From assembly GCA_050180235.1 (NCBI GenBank), contig JBFXEJ010000038.1, forward strand, positions 1 to 48,801: a stretch of DNA of 48,801 bases. The letters run 5' to 3'. The notes below the pieces were generated by a model that made no database searches, had not been told where the DNA came from, and was given only the letters and a program-made list of their open reading frames with translations. Shown here piece after piece: positions 1-7,698 of this stretch; the first letter of the stretch is position 1, and every line of letters starts with the position of its first letter. The stretch comes from JAABRU01 sp050180235. Lineage in GTDB: Bacteria > Desulfobacterota > Desulfobacteria > Desulfobacterales > Desulfococcaceae. The position numbers and the translations under genes are program-made.

Positions 1-221
1 TGTTTTTCCGTTTTTCCGTATATTCTCACTTCCGCATATTCTGCACGGCAGTTTTATCATATTTTTCGCTCCCTGTTTCTCATAATAAAATATAAATTAT
101 AACAGTCAAAAAAATACCACTACCAAACAAATATCATAGCAGGGATAGTAAATATGAAAACTGAAAAAAGAAATATGAAAAATGCTGCTTAAAGGTGGCA
201 TATTCAGAAAAAGATGACTTT

Positions 222-1055
222 TTACAAAAAACCGGGATTCACAGTCAGTTTTGCAGGATATCTAATATTACCGTCCGGATCCACATACACCGTCGGATTC
301 TAATACGCATACAGATACCGGTGCAGACTCGGCGGCGTTCCCTGTTCGCCGAGGTATGCATCCTGCGTGAGGAATCTGGCCGTCTCCGGGTCATAGTACC
401 GTGCGCCGAAGTATATCAGTCCGGTGTTTCCGTCATGCTCCTGCCCGGTGAAGATTTGCCGGTTCACACTGTCGCCGGTCTGCTGTGTGACATTCCCCCA
501 GGGATCGAGCAGGTAACTTACCTGCACATTTCCGGACTGATCCGTGAGGTTCACGGTGCTGCCCAGCGCATCGTGGTGGCAATACTGCTTTTCCATGCCG
601 GTGTCCAGGCTGATGAGGCGGTCTGCGTAGCGGTAATGGGCCGTCAGGGATTTGGTGACCGCATCCCGTTCCTCAATGACCGCACTGCCGTCATAGAAAT
701 AATCAATATTCCCCCGGTCACCGAAGCGCTGCCGCACCCGGAGTCCCGCATAATTGCAGTCATACTGTCCCAGGATCGCCGGATTTGCCGGCGGACCCCG
801 GGTGACCTGCACGAGTTGGTCACGGGAGTTGTAGGCAAATGTGATATCCCCGTCTGCGATGCGGCTGCCGGATTTGGATACTGTGCTGCCGTTTCTGTAA
901 TACGCATAGGTAAAGGTCTGCGGGCTGTCCGGGTCTGTGTCATCGGTCACGGACGTGAGCCGGCCGGTCTCATCATGGGTGTATGTCCGGGATTTCCGGC
1001 GGAGGAAAGCGTGATCTGCCTCACAGGATTTGACTTTCCCATAAAATTCTGACAA
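222..1055 (-). pseudogene. RHS repeat core-domain protein, 3' remnant with in-frame stop
   Basis: The reading frame carries typical RHS/YD repeats (YTHDETGRL, YNSRDQLVQV, YDCNYAGLRVRQ) and the RHS-associated core hallmarks YHYDALGST-like (YCHHDALGST), DPWGN, FTGQEHD, YFGARYYDPETARF and LHRYLYAY. RHS proteins are large secreted or surface proteins that carry C-terminal toxins. Here only about 250 residues of the core survive and no ATG start is present (the open frame begins at a TTG). A TAG at 300-302 interrupts the frame exactly where the core should continue; beyond it 25 more codons read NPTVYVDPDGNIRYPA, the usual family continuation, before a TAA at 222-224. Most likely a CAG-to-TAG mutation in a gene already truncated at its 5' end. 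The variable toxin tip is missing. The remnant is certain; any function is doubtful. Confidence 0.88.
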
Positions 1056-1105
1056 AATGGCGGAAACGGAATCAGGAAAAACACAGCCGGCGGACGGATT
1101 TGAAC

Positions 1106-2131
1106 ATGAGTGACCTGCAGGAAATATTTGAGAAATCGGTGAACAGCCCGCATGATGCGGCCTTTAAGTCGGCCTTTAAGAAAATGGCTGTGGCACGGGG
1201 CTTCTTTGAGTCTTATTTTCCTGAGAATATCAGGAAACATATTGATTTTGAGAATCTGGAGATCACGGACGGAAGTTATGTGGACGAAAAGCTGAGGGAT
1301 AAGCATTCTGACATTGTTTACAAAACAAAGATAAAGGGGCAGGACGCATTCCTGTACATCCTGTTTGAGCATCAGAGCACGCCTGATCCCATGATGGTGT
1401 TCCGGCTGCTGTGTTACATGGTGAACATCTGGAAGGAATGGCTCGACCAGAACCCGGATGCAAAATGCCTGCCGGTGATTTTCCCGGCTGTTCTGTATCA
1501 CGGAAAGAAAAAGTGGAAATCTCCCCGGACAATGGGCGGAATGATTCAGGGCAGTGATGCTTTCTCAGAATATCTGCCTGATTTCACCTATGAACTTTAT
1601 GACCTGGGGAAATATCCTGATGAAATGCTCACCCTCGGCGAAAACATGGCTCTGGGGACTGTCCTTTATCTTTTCAAGCATATTTTCGATAAGGATTTCG
1701 GGGATATTTTTGCAAATGCGGTTGAACTCCTGAAAAGGATACGGATGAAGGATGAATCCCTGTTTCTGGAATTTCTCGAATGGGTGCTGAGATATACCTA
1801 TCACGCAAGGAATGATGATGAGAGCACGGTCAGGGGATATATTGATCAGGGGATGGACAAAATAAACGATGAAAATGCAGGGAGGATTGCCATGACGGTT
1901 GCGGAACAGATCAGACAGAGGGCTTTGACAGAAGGCAGAATCAAAACAGGCGGTATCATGCTGAAACTGGTAAAAAGACGCTTCGGCATTATCTCTCCTC
2001 TTCTGGAACAGAAACTGATGCAGTCGGATTTTGATGTGCTGGACAGATTCGGGGAAAGCATCTTTGATTTCAGGAATCTGAAAGACGCCGAAAAATGGTG
2101 GGATGATTACGGGAAAGAGGGGAATGCCTGA
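1106..2131 (+). CDS. Rpn-family recombination-promoting nuclease / putative transposase (PD-(D/E)XK)
   Basis: A 341-residue protein of the Rpn (transposase_31-like) family, known in E. coli as RpnA-E: DNA endonucleases that promote RecA-independent recombination. The N-terminus HDAAFKSAFKKMAVARGFF matches the family opening. The PD-(D/E)XK core is visible as SDIVYKTKIKG (acidic residue) followed by FLYILFEHQS, the E-x-Q motif typical of Rpn proteins, and then MVFRLLCYMVNIW. The C-terminus (LKLVKRRFGIIS...FGESIFDFRNLKDAEKWW) resembles the DUF4351-type tail. ATG at 1106 is preferred over the TTG at 1100; no strong ribosome site is seen. It lies divergently from the RHS remnant. Its last 16 codons are duplicated downstream. 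Confidence 0.9.
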   Translation: MSDLQEIFEKSVNSPHDAAFKSAFKKMAVARGFFESYFPENIRKHIDFENLEITDGSYVDEKLRDKHSDIVYKTKIKGQDAFLYILFEHQSTPDPMMVFRLLCYMVNIWKEWLDQNPDAKCLPVIFPAVLYHGKKKWKSPRTMGGMIQGSDAFSEYLPDFTYELYDLGKYPDEMLTLGENMALGTVLYLFKHIFDKDFGDIFANAVELLKRIRMKDESLFLEFLEWVLRYTYHARNDDESTVRGYIDQGMDKINDENAGRIAMTVAEQIRQRALTEGRIKTGGIMLKLVKRRFGIISPLLEQKLMQSDFDVLDRFGESIFDFRNLKDAEKWWDDYGKEGNA

Positions 2132-2311
2132 ACGCACGGTTCCGGTAAGTGAAATGAAAAATCCCGGTAAATCTCTTAATCCTGAGAATCCCGGTTCAGA
2201 CAGCACTGAAAGACGCAGAAAAATGGTGGGATGATTACGGGAAAAAAGGAAATGCCTGAGCGGAAAATCCCGGTAAATCCTTTAATCCTGGGAATCCCGG
2301 TTCAGACAGCG
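2078..2311 (+). repeat. Imperfect tandem duplication of the Rpn gene 3' end
   Basis: The segment 2078-2204 (last 16 codons, stop and trailer) recurs at 2206-2311 with small changes and a short deletion after the stop codon. Both copies encode LKDAEKWWDDYGK followed by a stop and share the trailer beginning ATCCCGGTAAATC. Copy 2 has no gene body in front of it, so it is a dead 3' fragment. From 2312 to 2521 nothing coding is seen. Confidence 0.88.
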
Positions 2312-2521
2312 GACAGCCGGAACCGCAGATGCAGGAGCCGTCATCTGCGTTATCCGTGAAATCTGCGGTTCAGGCAACGTTCTTTAATTGTTGGCTTTCG
2401 TTCCTCAACCCAACCTACGTGCTGAAAAAAGGAAAGAGATGAAAACCTTAGCGTGCATTTTCGCACGAATGTATGTGATACCCAACATTCACCGGTGTGC
2501 AACGCTTAGCTTTTGTCTACC

Positions 2522-2914
2522 TCACATGGCTTGCCTATTTATCCGATTTATGCAAATGCCATCTTCCATCTCTAATATACTAACCTCGTATTTTCTACCG
2601 TTTTCATCAACCATGCACCATTTTACTTTTTCAACACCAGATTCAAAAAGAACCTTCGTATTAAAAGTCTTCGCGATCAATAATGTTAAAGCATTTTCAT
2701 CAATATCAAGCGCCTTATCATCTCTCCAAGAGATATTAAGTCCAGAATGAAATCCTACCGAAAAATCCTGCAATTGAATAAAATATTCCGCTTCTTCTAT
2801 CGGGATATCTAAAGATTCTACACTAAAAGATAGAATATTATTCAAGCAATCTATCAAGGTTGCTTCTTCCAAGCGTTTTTCAATAAAAATCTGTAAAGAC
2901 CTCCCCATAATCAA
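2522..2914 (-). CDS. Hypothetical protein, 130 aa
   Basis: Unrecognised soluble acidic protein of 130 residues without signal peptide or membrane segment. It reads as a real gene, with normal amino acid composition and segments such as EEAEYFIQLQDFSVGF and EKVKWCMVDENGRKYEVSIL suggesting a small alpha/beta fold. Its start overlaps the stop of the upstream minus-strand fragment (2911-3108) by four bases, so the two were probably translated together. Size, overlap and closeness to an RHS remnant would fit an immunity protein for an RHS or other polymorphic toxin, but this is inference from context only. Confidence 0.5.
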   Translation of the reverse strand: MIMGRSLQIFIEKRLEEATLIDCLNNILSFSVESLDIPIEEAEYFIQLQDFSVGFHSGLNISWRDDKALDIDENALTLLIAKTFNTKVLFESGVEKVKWCMVDENGRKYEVSILEMEDGICINRINRQAM

Positions 2915-3108
2915 TGACCTTCTTTATTCATCAACTCAAGTAACGACTTTGTACGAGCATACTGTTCTTGTGATAATATCCCTTTCTGAGTCATAACATC
3001 AAGGGATTGTTGTGCCTTCTCAAAGCTCTTTTTGCGCGCAGCAGGCAGGGTGTGCAAAATCGCTTTACGTACAGGGCAGACCGGATTTCCGGCAGCGGTT
3101 TTGCACAC
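2911..3108 (-). pseudogene. 3' fragment of an unknown gene, possibly a polymorphic-toxin tail
   Basis: The last ~43 residues (AARKKSFEKAQQSLDVMTQK and on to LLELMNKEGH) look like a real helical C-terminus. The first ~20 residues come from the inverted repeat at 3045-3113, so the true 5' part has been replaced by repeat DNA. The fragment overlaps the following gene by four bases, as toxin and immunity genes often do. There is no recognisable catalytic motif. Calling it an RHS-type toxin tip is a guess. Confidence 0.4.
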
Positions 3109-3113
3109 CCTGC
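3045..3113. repeat. Inverted repeat with GCAGGGTGTGCAAAA ends
   Basis: Perfect 15-bp arms at 3045-3059 and 3099-3113 enclose 39 bp that contain a second small palindrome (CCGGATTTCCGG). The arm sequence is related to the GTGCAAAAAACCGCTC hairpin found at 5656, 14257, 30307, 40970 and 47690. It marks the truncated edge of the fragment at 2911-3108. Confidence 0.8.
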
Positions 3114-3186
3114 TACCATACGGTCAAATTGTCATAAATACAATGCAAATCCGGATTTCGATATCAATAATCAAATGATTGCAGGG

Positions 3187-3465
3187 TCAGATTTCCCAAA
3201 GATAATCCGTCTTCCCTTCTCCGCATTTAAAAATCATCAGCAGCCCCTTTTTCCATTTTTTGGGCATAACATAGCTGAAAGAAATTGCCAGACAGTTCCC
3301 GGAGAGATATCGGATCGGAAAAACTCCGATGACATCAATGCAGATATCAGGAGAAGCGATATTTATCCCGGCAAAATAATCATGAATATCCGGTATGATG
3401 AATAACGGTATGAAATCGGAATTTTCTATTGACAGATGCCTGCTGCTGAGACTTCCCCAAAGCAT
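3187..3465 (-). CDS. Hypothetical protein, 92 aa
   Basis: Unrecognised 92-residue reading frame. Segments such as SDFIPLFIIPDIHDYFAG, CIDVIGVFPIRYL and CLAISFSYVMPKKWKKG look like strand-rich real protein rather than chance sequence. It begins 36 bp after the stop of the split gene 3502-4291 on the same strand, so it may belong to the same small operon. No signal peptide, membrane helix or known motif is seen, and the ribosome site is weak. It could be another immunity-type or hypothetical gene of the cluster. Confidence 0.4.
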   Translation of the reverse strand: MLWGSLSSRHLSIENSDFIPLFIIPDIHDYFAGINIASPDICIDVIGVFPIRYLSGNCLAISFSYVMPKKWKKGLLMIFKCGEGKTDYLWEI

Positions 3466-3501
3466 ACTTTTGCAATATCTTTCGTTGTAGGCGCCGCGTT
3501 C

Positions 3502-4291
3502 TTAGATGGCCTGTTTCACTTCGGGGCTTGATTCGGCAATATTATCGGAATATGTATCGTCATACGTGTCATCCTCAACGATGTTGAGTCTGTCATCTTC
3601 CCTGCCACATACTATCAGACTTCCGTCAAACGTCTTAAAAACATTGTCAGAGGACTCAGTTGGAAAATCAGGATAAATTCTGTTATCCATTATGACTTTT
3701 TCATAATTTCCGTCTTTGTCGGCCGATGTGATGCGATACCAGTTACAGTTTTCCGTATCAAAACAGTACAGAAAATTGTCATATCCCTTTTTTTCCGGCA
3801 TAAACGGCTCCCGAAGAGAAAATATCAGACTGCTGCCCGAAACCGTCTGAAAATCAAAGAACCTGAGACTGCCGGTGACGTCTCGGAATTCAGGGGGAAA
3901 TACCGGTAAAATATGATATACTGTCTCAAGTTTCTCATTAAGATTTATTGCAGCAACACCGTAATATTCGGCTCCGCTGATCGCTCTGTCAATGTGATAA
4001 GGCGATGGTCTGAAAAACGGCCTGTAAAACGGATAATACGCGATACCGTCAAATATCGGAATGTATAATAGACCTCTTGCAAAACTGGGAGTTGCACCTT
4101 TGATTTTATTGGATTAAAATTGACTTTTGCAAGAGGTCTAATGAACTTTTAAACGGATCGGGAAGAAGCATCTGATTCATCAGATGACCGGAAGTTGTCA
4201 GTGCTACAGGTTCTCCGGTACGAATCCGGTTCTTTGTTCTTCCCAGTCCCATGATATCCTTCATTTTTTCAAAAAAATTGTTCATTATCAT
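3502..4291 (-). pseudogene. Hypothetical gene split by a 70-bp insertion element
   Basis: The 3' part is an open frame from about 4070 to the stop at 3502 with no start of its own; it includes YIPIFDGIAYYPFYRPFF, GAEYYGVAAINLNEKLETV and YDNFLYCFDTENCNWYRI. The 5' part begins at ATG 4291 (MIMNNFFEKMKDIMGLGRTK), preceded by GAGAGG at 7-nt spacing, and is cut at DPFKSS by the element at 4069-4140. The two parts are in different frames now. Removing 70 bp (the element plus one TA) joins them in frame as DPFKSSLLYIPIFDG, giving about 239 residues. No known domain is recognised; the C-terminus is acidic. The break is certain; the original function is unknown. Confidence 0.75.
4069..4140. mobile_element. 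70-bp MITE-like element with TA target duplication
   Basis: Perfect 16-bp terminal inverted repeats TAGACCTCTTGCAAAA at 4069-4084 and 4125-4140 surround about 40 bp of non-coding DNA. TA occurs at both outer edges, as expected for IS630/mariner-type target duplication. Excision of 70 bp restores the reading frame of the host gene, which supports recent insertion. It encodes nothing and would need a transposase supplied in trans. Confidence 0.85.
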
Positions 4292-4378
4292 TATCAATCC
4301 TCTCACAGAATCTGCCGGGCCGATGAGTGGCATGATTTACCGTGACACTACGGCCGCAGCCCGGTCAATGCCGAATCT

Positions 4379-4552
4379 TTATTTCATAAACCATCTTTCA
4401 TTGACCGGTGTATCATATTTTTTTGACATTTTATACAAATATCTCTCCAACTCATCAGCACCCGATATTTTTTTTACCTTTCCGTTGGGTTGAAAAATCA
4501 CGGCAGGCAGTTCTTTTCTTGGTAATGGTATTTTTTGACTGACAAATCTCAC
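4379..4552 (-). CDS. Small hypothetical protein, 57 aa (GTG start)
   Basis: A reading frame of 57 residues not starting with ATG: GTG at 4552, preceded by GAAAG, through PLPRKELPAVIFQPNGK, ADELERYLYKMSKKYDTPV to NERWFMK and TAA at 4379. Composition and codon use look protein-like. It ends about 85 bp before the start of the split gene 3502-4291 on the same strand, so both may share a transcript. No family is recognised. It may be complete or the 3' end of an older gene, since a TGA lies only four codons before the GTG. Confidence 0.45.
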   Translation of the reverse strand: MRFVSQKIPLPRKELPAVIFQPNGKVKKISGADELERYLYKMSKKYDTPVNERWFMK

Positions 4553-4947
4553 CGCATTAAACTTTCATTATAACGGTCAGTAAACATTCTTATGCGCTTT
4601 CCGTGCATTTCCCGGTTTATGCTTAAAGGGGAGAGTCTTCCGCACCATGCAGGGCGCAACTCCGGCGTAAAGTACTGTCAGAAAGTTAAGTATGTGCTGT
4701 TTCCCCGCTTTCTTTCCCGGACCGCCGCAGGCGTTCTGAGGGGACAGCATTTCTGTATGATTCCCGGTAATCTGTATAAAAAGCAGCATGTTTCCGGCAG
4801 TCACCGGGAAGAGATTCCCGTAATCCGGGACATGTTTTTTTCTTCCTGTGTCACAGGAGTGCCGCAAAAACTGCGGGCCCCGTAGTGATATTTCTGTGCC
4901 CGGCCCCTGTTTTTCCGTTTTTCCGTAACTTAAGAAAAAAATTTCTC
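4553..4947. other. Non-coding stretch before the MarR gene
   Basis: No convincing gene is seen on either strand. At 4908-4927 lies a 20-bp sequence identical to bases 1-20 of the window (TGTTTTTCCGTTTTTCCGTA), so the accessory cluster 1-4.9 kb is bracketed by a direct repeat. Reading frames in this stretch have random-looking composition. Confidence 0.5.
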
Positions 4948-4976
4948 TTGACAGAAAATCAGAAAAAGAATAATAG
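4948..4976 (+). promoter_or_regulatory. Sigma-70-type promoter for the MarR gene
   Basis: TTGACA at 4948-4953, a 17-bp spacer and TAATAG at 4971-4976, ending 21 bp before the ATG at 4998. The leader is short and contains AAAGGA as ribosome site. Confidence 0.7.
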
Positions 4977-4997
4977 TTCGTATGCAAAGGAAATGCC

Positions 4998-5420
4998 ATG
5001 ACGAATCTGCCTGAAGATCTGCCGGACTGCACGGTTTTTTTACTGGGAAAAGCCTATCAGAAAGCCCACGCGGACTTTCAGAAACGCCTGAAACCCTATG
5101 GCCTGACCAATATGCAGCATCTGGTTCTGGAAGGACTGTGGTATCAGGAAGGAATGACTGCCGCAGATCTGGGGAAAGTGCTGATTTTGGACAAGGCCAC
5201 CCTGTCAGGCGTGCTGGATCGGATGACCGAGGCCGGATGGATAGTCAAAGAACAGGCCCCGGAAGATCGGCGGGTGTACCGGCTCTATCCTTCGACCAAA
5301 GCCAATGAAATGAAAGAACAGCTTATTGCAGAACGCAGAAAAGCCAATGCTGATCTTTTGTCCGGTTTTACTATAGAAGAGCAGGTGCTGTTTAAGCGTC
5401 TGCTGCGGGATATGATATGA
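4998..5420 (+). CDS. MarR-family transcriptional regulator
   Basis: A 140-residue winged-helix regulator. The helix-turn-helix is at about residues 45-75 (QEGMTAADLGKVLILDKATLS) and is followed by the MarR wing signature DRMTEAGWIVKEQAPEDRRVY. MarR proteins are dimeric DNA-binding repressors that usually respond to phenolic or other small ligands and often control their own gene. ATG 4998 follows AAAGGA at a good distance and a consensus promoter just upstream. The stop codon abuts the repeat element starting at 5420. The flavoprotein gene 340 bp downstream is a possible target, but the intervening repeat weakens that link. Confidence 0.9.
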   Translation: MTNLPEDLPDCTVFLLGKAYQKAHADFQKRLKPYGLTNMQHLVLEGLWYQEGMTAADLGKVLILDKATLSGVLDRMTEAGWIVKEQAPEDRRVYRLYPSTKANEMKEQLIAERRKANADLLSGFTIEEQVLFKRLLRDMI

Positions 5421-5547
5421 TACCGATTCGCTATTGAATTTATACAATAAGGTGAATTATCTCCTCTGTGTTCTCTGTGGTTTTTTTCTCTCTGTGTCCT
5501 CTGTGGGAAACTGAATCATAAGTATATGTTCAATGGAGAATTGGTAT
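5420..5547. mobile_element. MITE of the ATACC(N)CCATTG family (copy A)
   Basis: Imperfect terminal repeats ATACCGATTCGCTATTGAAT and (inverted) TTCAATGGAGAATTGGTAT enclose a core with CTCCTCTGTGTTCTCTGTGG. The same ends occur at 27363, 30250, 30698 and 40918, with different cores, and at the left side of 47606. This copy begins at the last base of the MarR stop codon. Confidence 0.75.
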
Positions 5548-5568
5548 GAAAAGTGTTTTGGACAAAAA

Positions 5569-5690
5569 AATTTCCCACAGAGAACACAGAGAAAGCACAC
5601 AGAGGTCACAGAGAAAGAAAGCCCGGTGTCCTCCGTTCAGTCTGAATAAATGCCGGAGTGCAAAAATTGAGCGGAGCGGTTTTTTGCATA
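5569..5690. repeat. ACAGAGAACACAGAG repeat and GTGCAAAAA hairpin
   Basis: 5569-5616 is an inverted, diverged copy of the CTCTGTGTTCTCTGTGG repeat at 5459-5510. 5656-5690 is one copy of the hairpin whose arms are GTGCAAAAA and TTTTTGCA(C). No coding potential is seen between 5421 and 5758. Confidence 0.65.
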
Positions 5691-5758
5691 ATCCAATATT
5701 TTTTTATTCATAAAGTTTGTATGCTAACAAAAAATTCCTCACAGAAAAGGAGAATATC

Positions 5759-6616
5759 GTGAAAAAAATTCTGGCCCTTGTCGGATCTCCCCGGAAACTG
5801 GGAAACTGTGAACTTATGGCAAAGGAAATCAGCAGAAATATTGCTGACCCCCATGAACTGCAACTGCTGCGGCTTTCGGATTTTGACATTCAGCCATGCC
5901 GTGGCTGTTACATGTGCATGTTCAAGGAAAACAAATGTATTCTGGAAGATGATTTCAATACAGTTGCCCAGGCCATTATGCAGGCTGATGCGCTGATTGT
6001 GTCTGTTCCCACCTATTTTCTTGGCCCAAACGCCTGCCTGAAACGCTTCATTGATCGGGGCATCGCACTCTATCCCCATGCAGAAAAACTGTGGGGAAAA
6101 CCGTCCGTGGGCGTTGGCATTGCAGGCATTCCGGGACGGGAAGGTTATACTCTGCTGGGAATTGAGAGTTTTCTGAAACTGCTTATGGCGCAAATCAAAG
6201 ACCGGCGCATAATTTACGGCGCACTGCCGGGTGAAATCTTCCTGAATGCGGAAAACAAAACCGTGGCTGCGGAACTGGCAAAAGCCCTGTTTGGCCCCGC
6301 GCAGGAAAAAAAGCAGTCATGCTGTCCTTTATGCGGCGGTCAGACCTTCCGTTTTATGGAAAAAAATCAGGTGCGGTGTATGCTGTGCAGCAATACCGGA
6401 ACCATTTCTGTAAAAGAGGGAATTCCGGTATTTGATATTCAGAAAGGCGATCATGAACTCTTCCTGAGCCGTGAGGATGCGCTTGCACACCGGGAATGGC
6501 TTATTGGCATGAAATCCCGCTTTCTGCAGCACAAAGAGGAACTGAAAAAAATCAGTCTGGAATACCGCAGTGAAGGCAACTGGATCAAACCTGCCGGCGC
6601 AGCGGAAACAGACTGA
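5759..6616 (+). CDS. NADPH-dependent FMN reductase-like iron-sulfur flavoprotein with C-terminal zinc ribbon
   Basis: A 285-residue protein. GTG at 5759 is chosen because AAGGAG sits 6 nt upstream and the protein then starts MKKILALVGSPRKLGN, the flavodoxin-like FMN phosphate loop. CRGCYMCMFKENKC at about residues 48-61 is the Cys-rich motif of the iron-sulfur flavoprotein (Isf) group, and VSVPTYFLGPNACLKRFIDR is the conserved FMN-site segment. After residue 185 there is an unusual zinc-ribbon-like extension with CCPLCGG and CMLCSNTG. Likely a cytoplasmic electron-transfer flavoprotein; the partner is unknown. It is 19 bp upstream of the thioesterase-like gene, suggesting one operon. Confidence 0.8.
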   Translation: MKKILALVGSPRKLGNCELMAKEISRNIADPHELQLLRLSDFDIQPCRGCYMCMFKENKCILEDDFNTVAQAIMQADALIVSVPTYFLGPNACLKRFIDRGIALYPHAEKLWGKPSVGVGIAGIPGREGYTLLGIESFLKLLMAQIKDRRIIYGALPGEIFLNAENKTVAAELAKALFGPAQEKKQSCCPLCGGQTFRFMEKNQVRCMLCSNTGTISVKEGIPVFDIQKGDHELFLSREDALAHREWLIGMKSRFLQHKEELKKISLEYRSEGNWIKPAGAAETD

Positions 6617-6635
6617 TTTTCAGGGAGATCACGTC

Positions 6636-7166
6636 ATGAATCACAATGTTTTCAAATTCCTGCTGACATGGTATCCGCCGTATCTGGGAACCGGGATTTG
6701 TGTAAAGCATATTTCCGAAGATTTCCGGCATGTTCAGGTGGAAATGAAAATGCGTTTTTACAACCGCAATTATATGGGAACCCATTTCGGGGGCAGTCTG
6801 TATGCCATGACTGATCCTTTTTATATGCTTATGCTCATTCAGATTCTTGGGCCGGAATATACGGTCTGGGACAAATCAGCGACCATTGAATTTGTCAGCC
6901 CCGGCAAAGGAAACGTAAGGGCTGATTTTCATGTCACAGAGGATATTATTGAGGATATAAAGAACCATACCCAAAATGGGGAAAAATACCTTCCCCAAAT
7001 TACAGTTGAAGTCAGAGATGAAACTGACCGTCTGGTGGCAAGGATTCACAAAACCCTGTATATCCGAAAGAGGCCGGACACAGGAAAAACTTCCGGCAAA
7101 ATATACAGACCGCCGCTGATGATTCGGATTGCTGAAATCATTTCCTCTGTTATCAAAAGGTTTTGA
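6636..7166 (+). CDS. DUF4442 / PaaI-like hotdog-fold thioesterase family protein
   Basis: A 176-residue protein starting at ATG 6636 behind GGGAG. The segments FKFLLTWYPPYLGTGI, RFYNRNYMGTHFGGSLYAMTDP and ILGPEYTVWDKSATIEFVSPGKG fit the DUF4442 branch of the hotdog thioesterases, in which the helix after THFGGSLY contacts the acyl-CoA substrate. A typical Asp/Glu nucleophile is not obvious, so activity is unproven. It probably forms an operon with the flavoprotein upstream and precedes an acyl-CoA dehydrogenase gene, consistent with a role in acyl-CoA turnover. The C-terminal 40 residues are basic and less conserved-looking. Confidence 0.75.
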   Translation: MNHNVFKFLLTWYPPYLGTGICVKHISEDFRHVQVEMKMRFYNRNYMGTHFGGSLYAMTDPFYMLMLIQILGPEYTVWDKSATIEFVSPGKGNVRADFHVTEDIIEDIKNHTQNGEKYLPQITVEVRDETDRLVARIHKTLYIRKRPDTGKTSGKIYRPPLMIRIAEIISSVIKRF

Positions 7167-7555
7167 CAGCAAATCAATTTCAAAGCGTGAAGAATATCTG
7201 TTTTTTCAACCACGAAAGACACGAAATATACGAAAAAGACGGAATTTGAAGTCAAATGCTTATGCTTTTTTGATATAGGTGGAAAATTCCTCTGTGGAAA
7301 CCGTGTTCTGTGGAAAAGATAAAACTATTCCTCACAATTGCAATTGGGGATTTGTTTTCAAATCCTGTTTTTTCGTATTATTCGTGTTTTTCGTGGTTGA
7401 AAAAAAACAGAATTTGAAAGCAACCTGTTATGATTTCTTTATTTTCTGAGGAAAATTCCTCTGTGTTCTCTGTGGGAAATTCCTCTGTGATCTCTGTGGG
7501 AAACCTTTACGGATGCAAGGACAAAATCTTTTCTGCACAATTGTAATGTGTTTTA
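7167..7555. repeat. Non-coding block of CACGAAAGACACGAA and CTCTGTG repeats
   Basis: 7208-7240 (AACCACGAAAGACACGAAAT) and 7370-7402 (its inverted, diverged copy, CGTGTTTTTCGTGGTTGA) face each other. 7450-7505 holds two tandem units of CTCTGTGNTCTCTGTGGGAAA. Reading frames across this DNA have the low-complexity look of such repeats. No gene is called. Confidence 0.6.
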
Positions 7556-7655
7556 GGTGATTTCTGAAAATAAATATACCATTTCCGTTCACAGGCACAG
7601 GGCAAAAACTGGAAGTTTTTGATACTTTGGAGGTATATTCTTTTCCGGAAATCAC
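7556..7655 (+). ncRNA. Candidate structured leader RNA, copy 1 (upstream of acyl-CoA dehydrogenase)
   Basis: Outer stem GGTGATTTC (7556-7564) pairs with GAAATCAC(T) (7648-7656); inner stem AATATACC (7573-7580) pairs with GGTATATT (7632-7639). Between them is the conserved GTTCACAGGCACAGGGCAAA and a small hairpin (AAAACT/AGTTTT). Copies at 10586-10686 and, inverted, 30511-30611 keep the stems with paired changes. The ATG of the next gene is 44 nt downstream. It could also be a palindromic repeat element. Confidence 0.5.
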
Positions 7656-7698
7656 TTTATTTCCTGATTCTTAAACTTATCACTGCAAGGAGAAAAAA

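Noticed and set aside
195..1052. 285-aa plus-strand ORF
   Set aside because: It is the antisense shadow of the RHS core frame, which carries clear family motifs.
4959..4997. MarR operator palindrome in the leader of the MarR gene
   Set aside because: The region around TAGTTCGTATGCAAAG was checked for two-fold symmetry and has none worth calling.
4577..5032. 151-aa minus-strand ORF and opposite 97-aa ORF before the MarR gene
   Set aside because: Both have random-looking composition and overlap the MarR promoter or each other.
7556..7655. c-di-GMP (GEMM-I) riboswitch, because of the CACAGGGCAAA motif
   Set aside because: The GGACGCAAAGCC half of the GEMM core and its tetraloop receptor are missing in all three copies, so only the short motif agrees.
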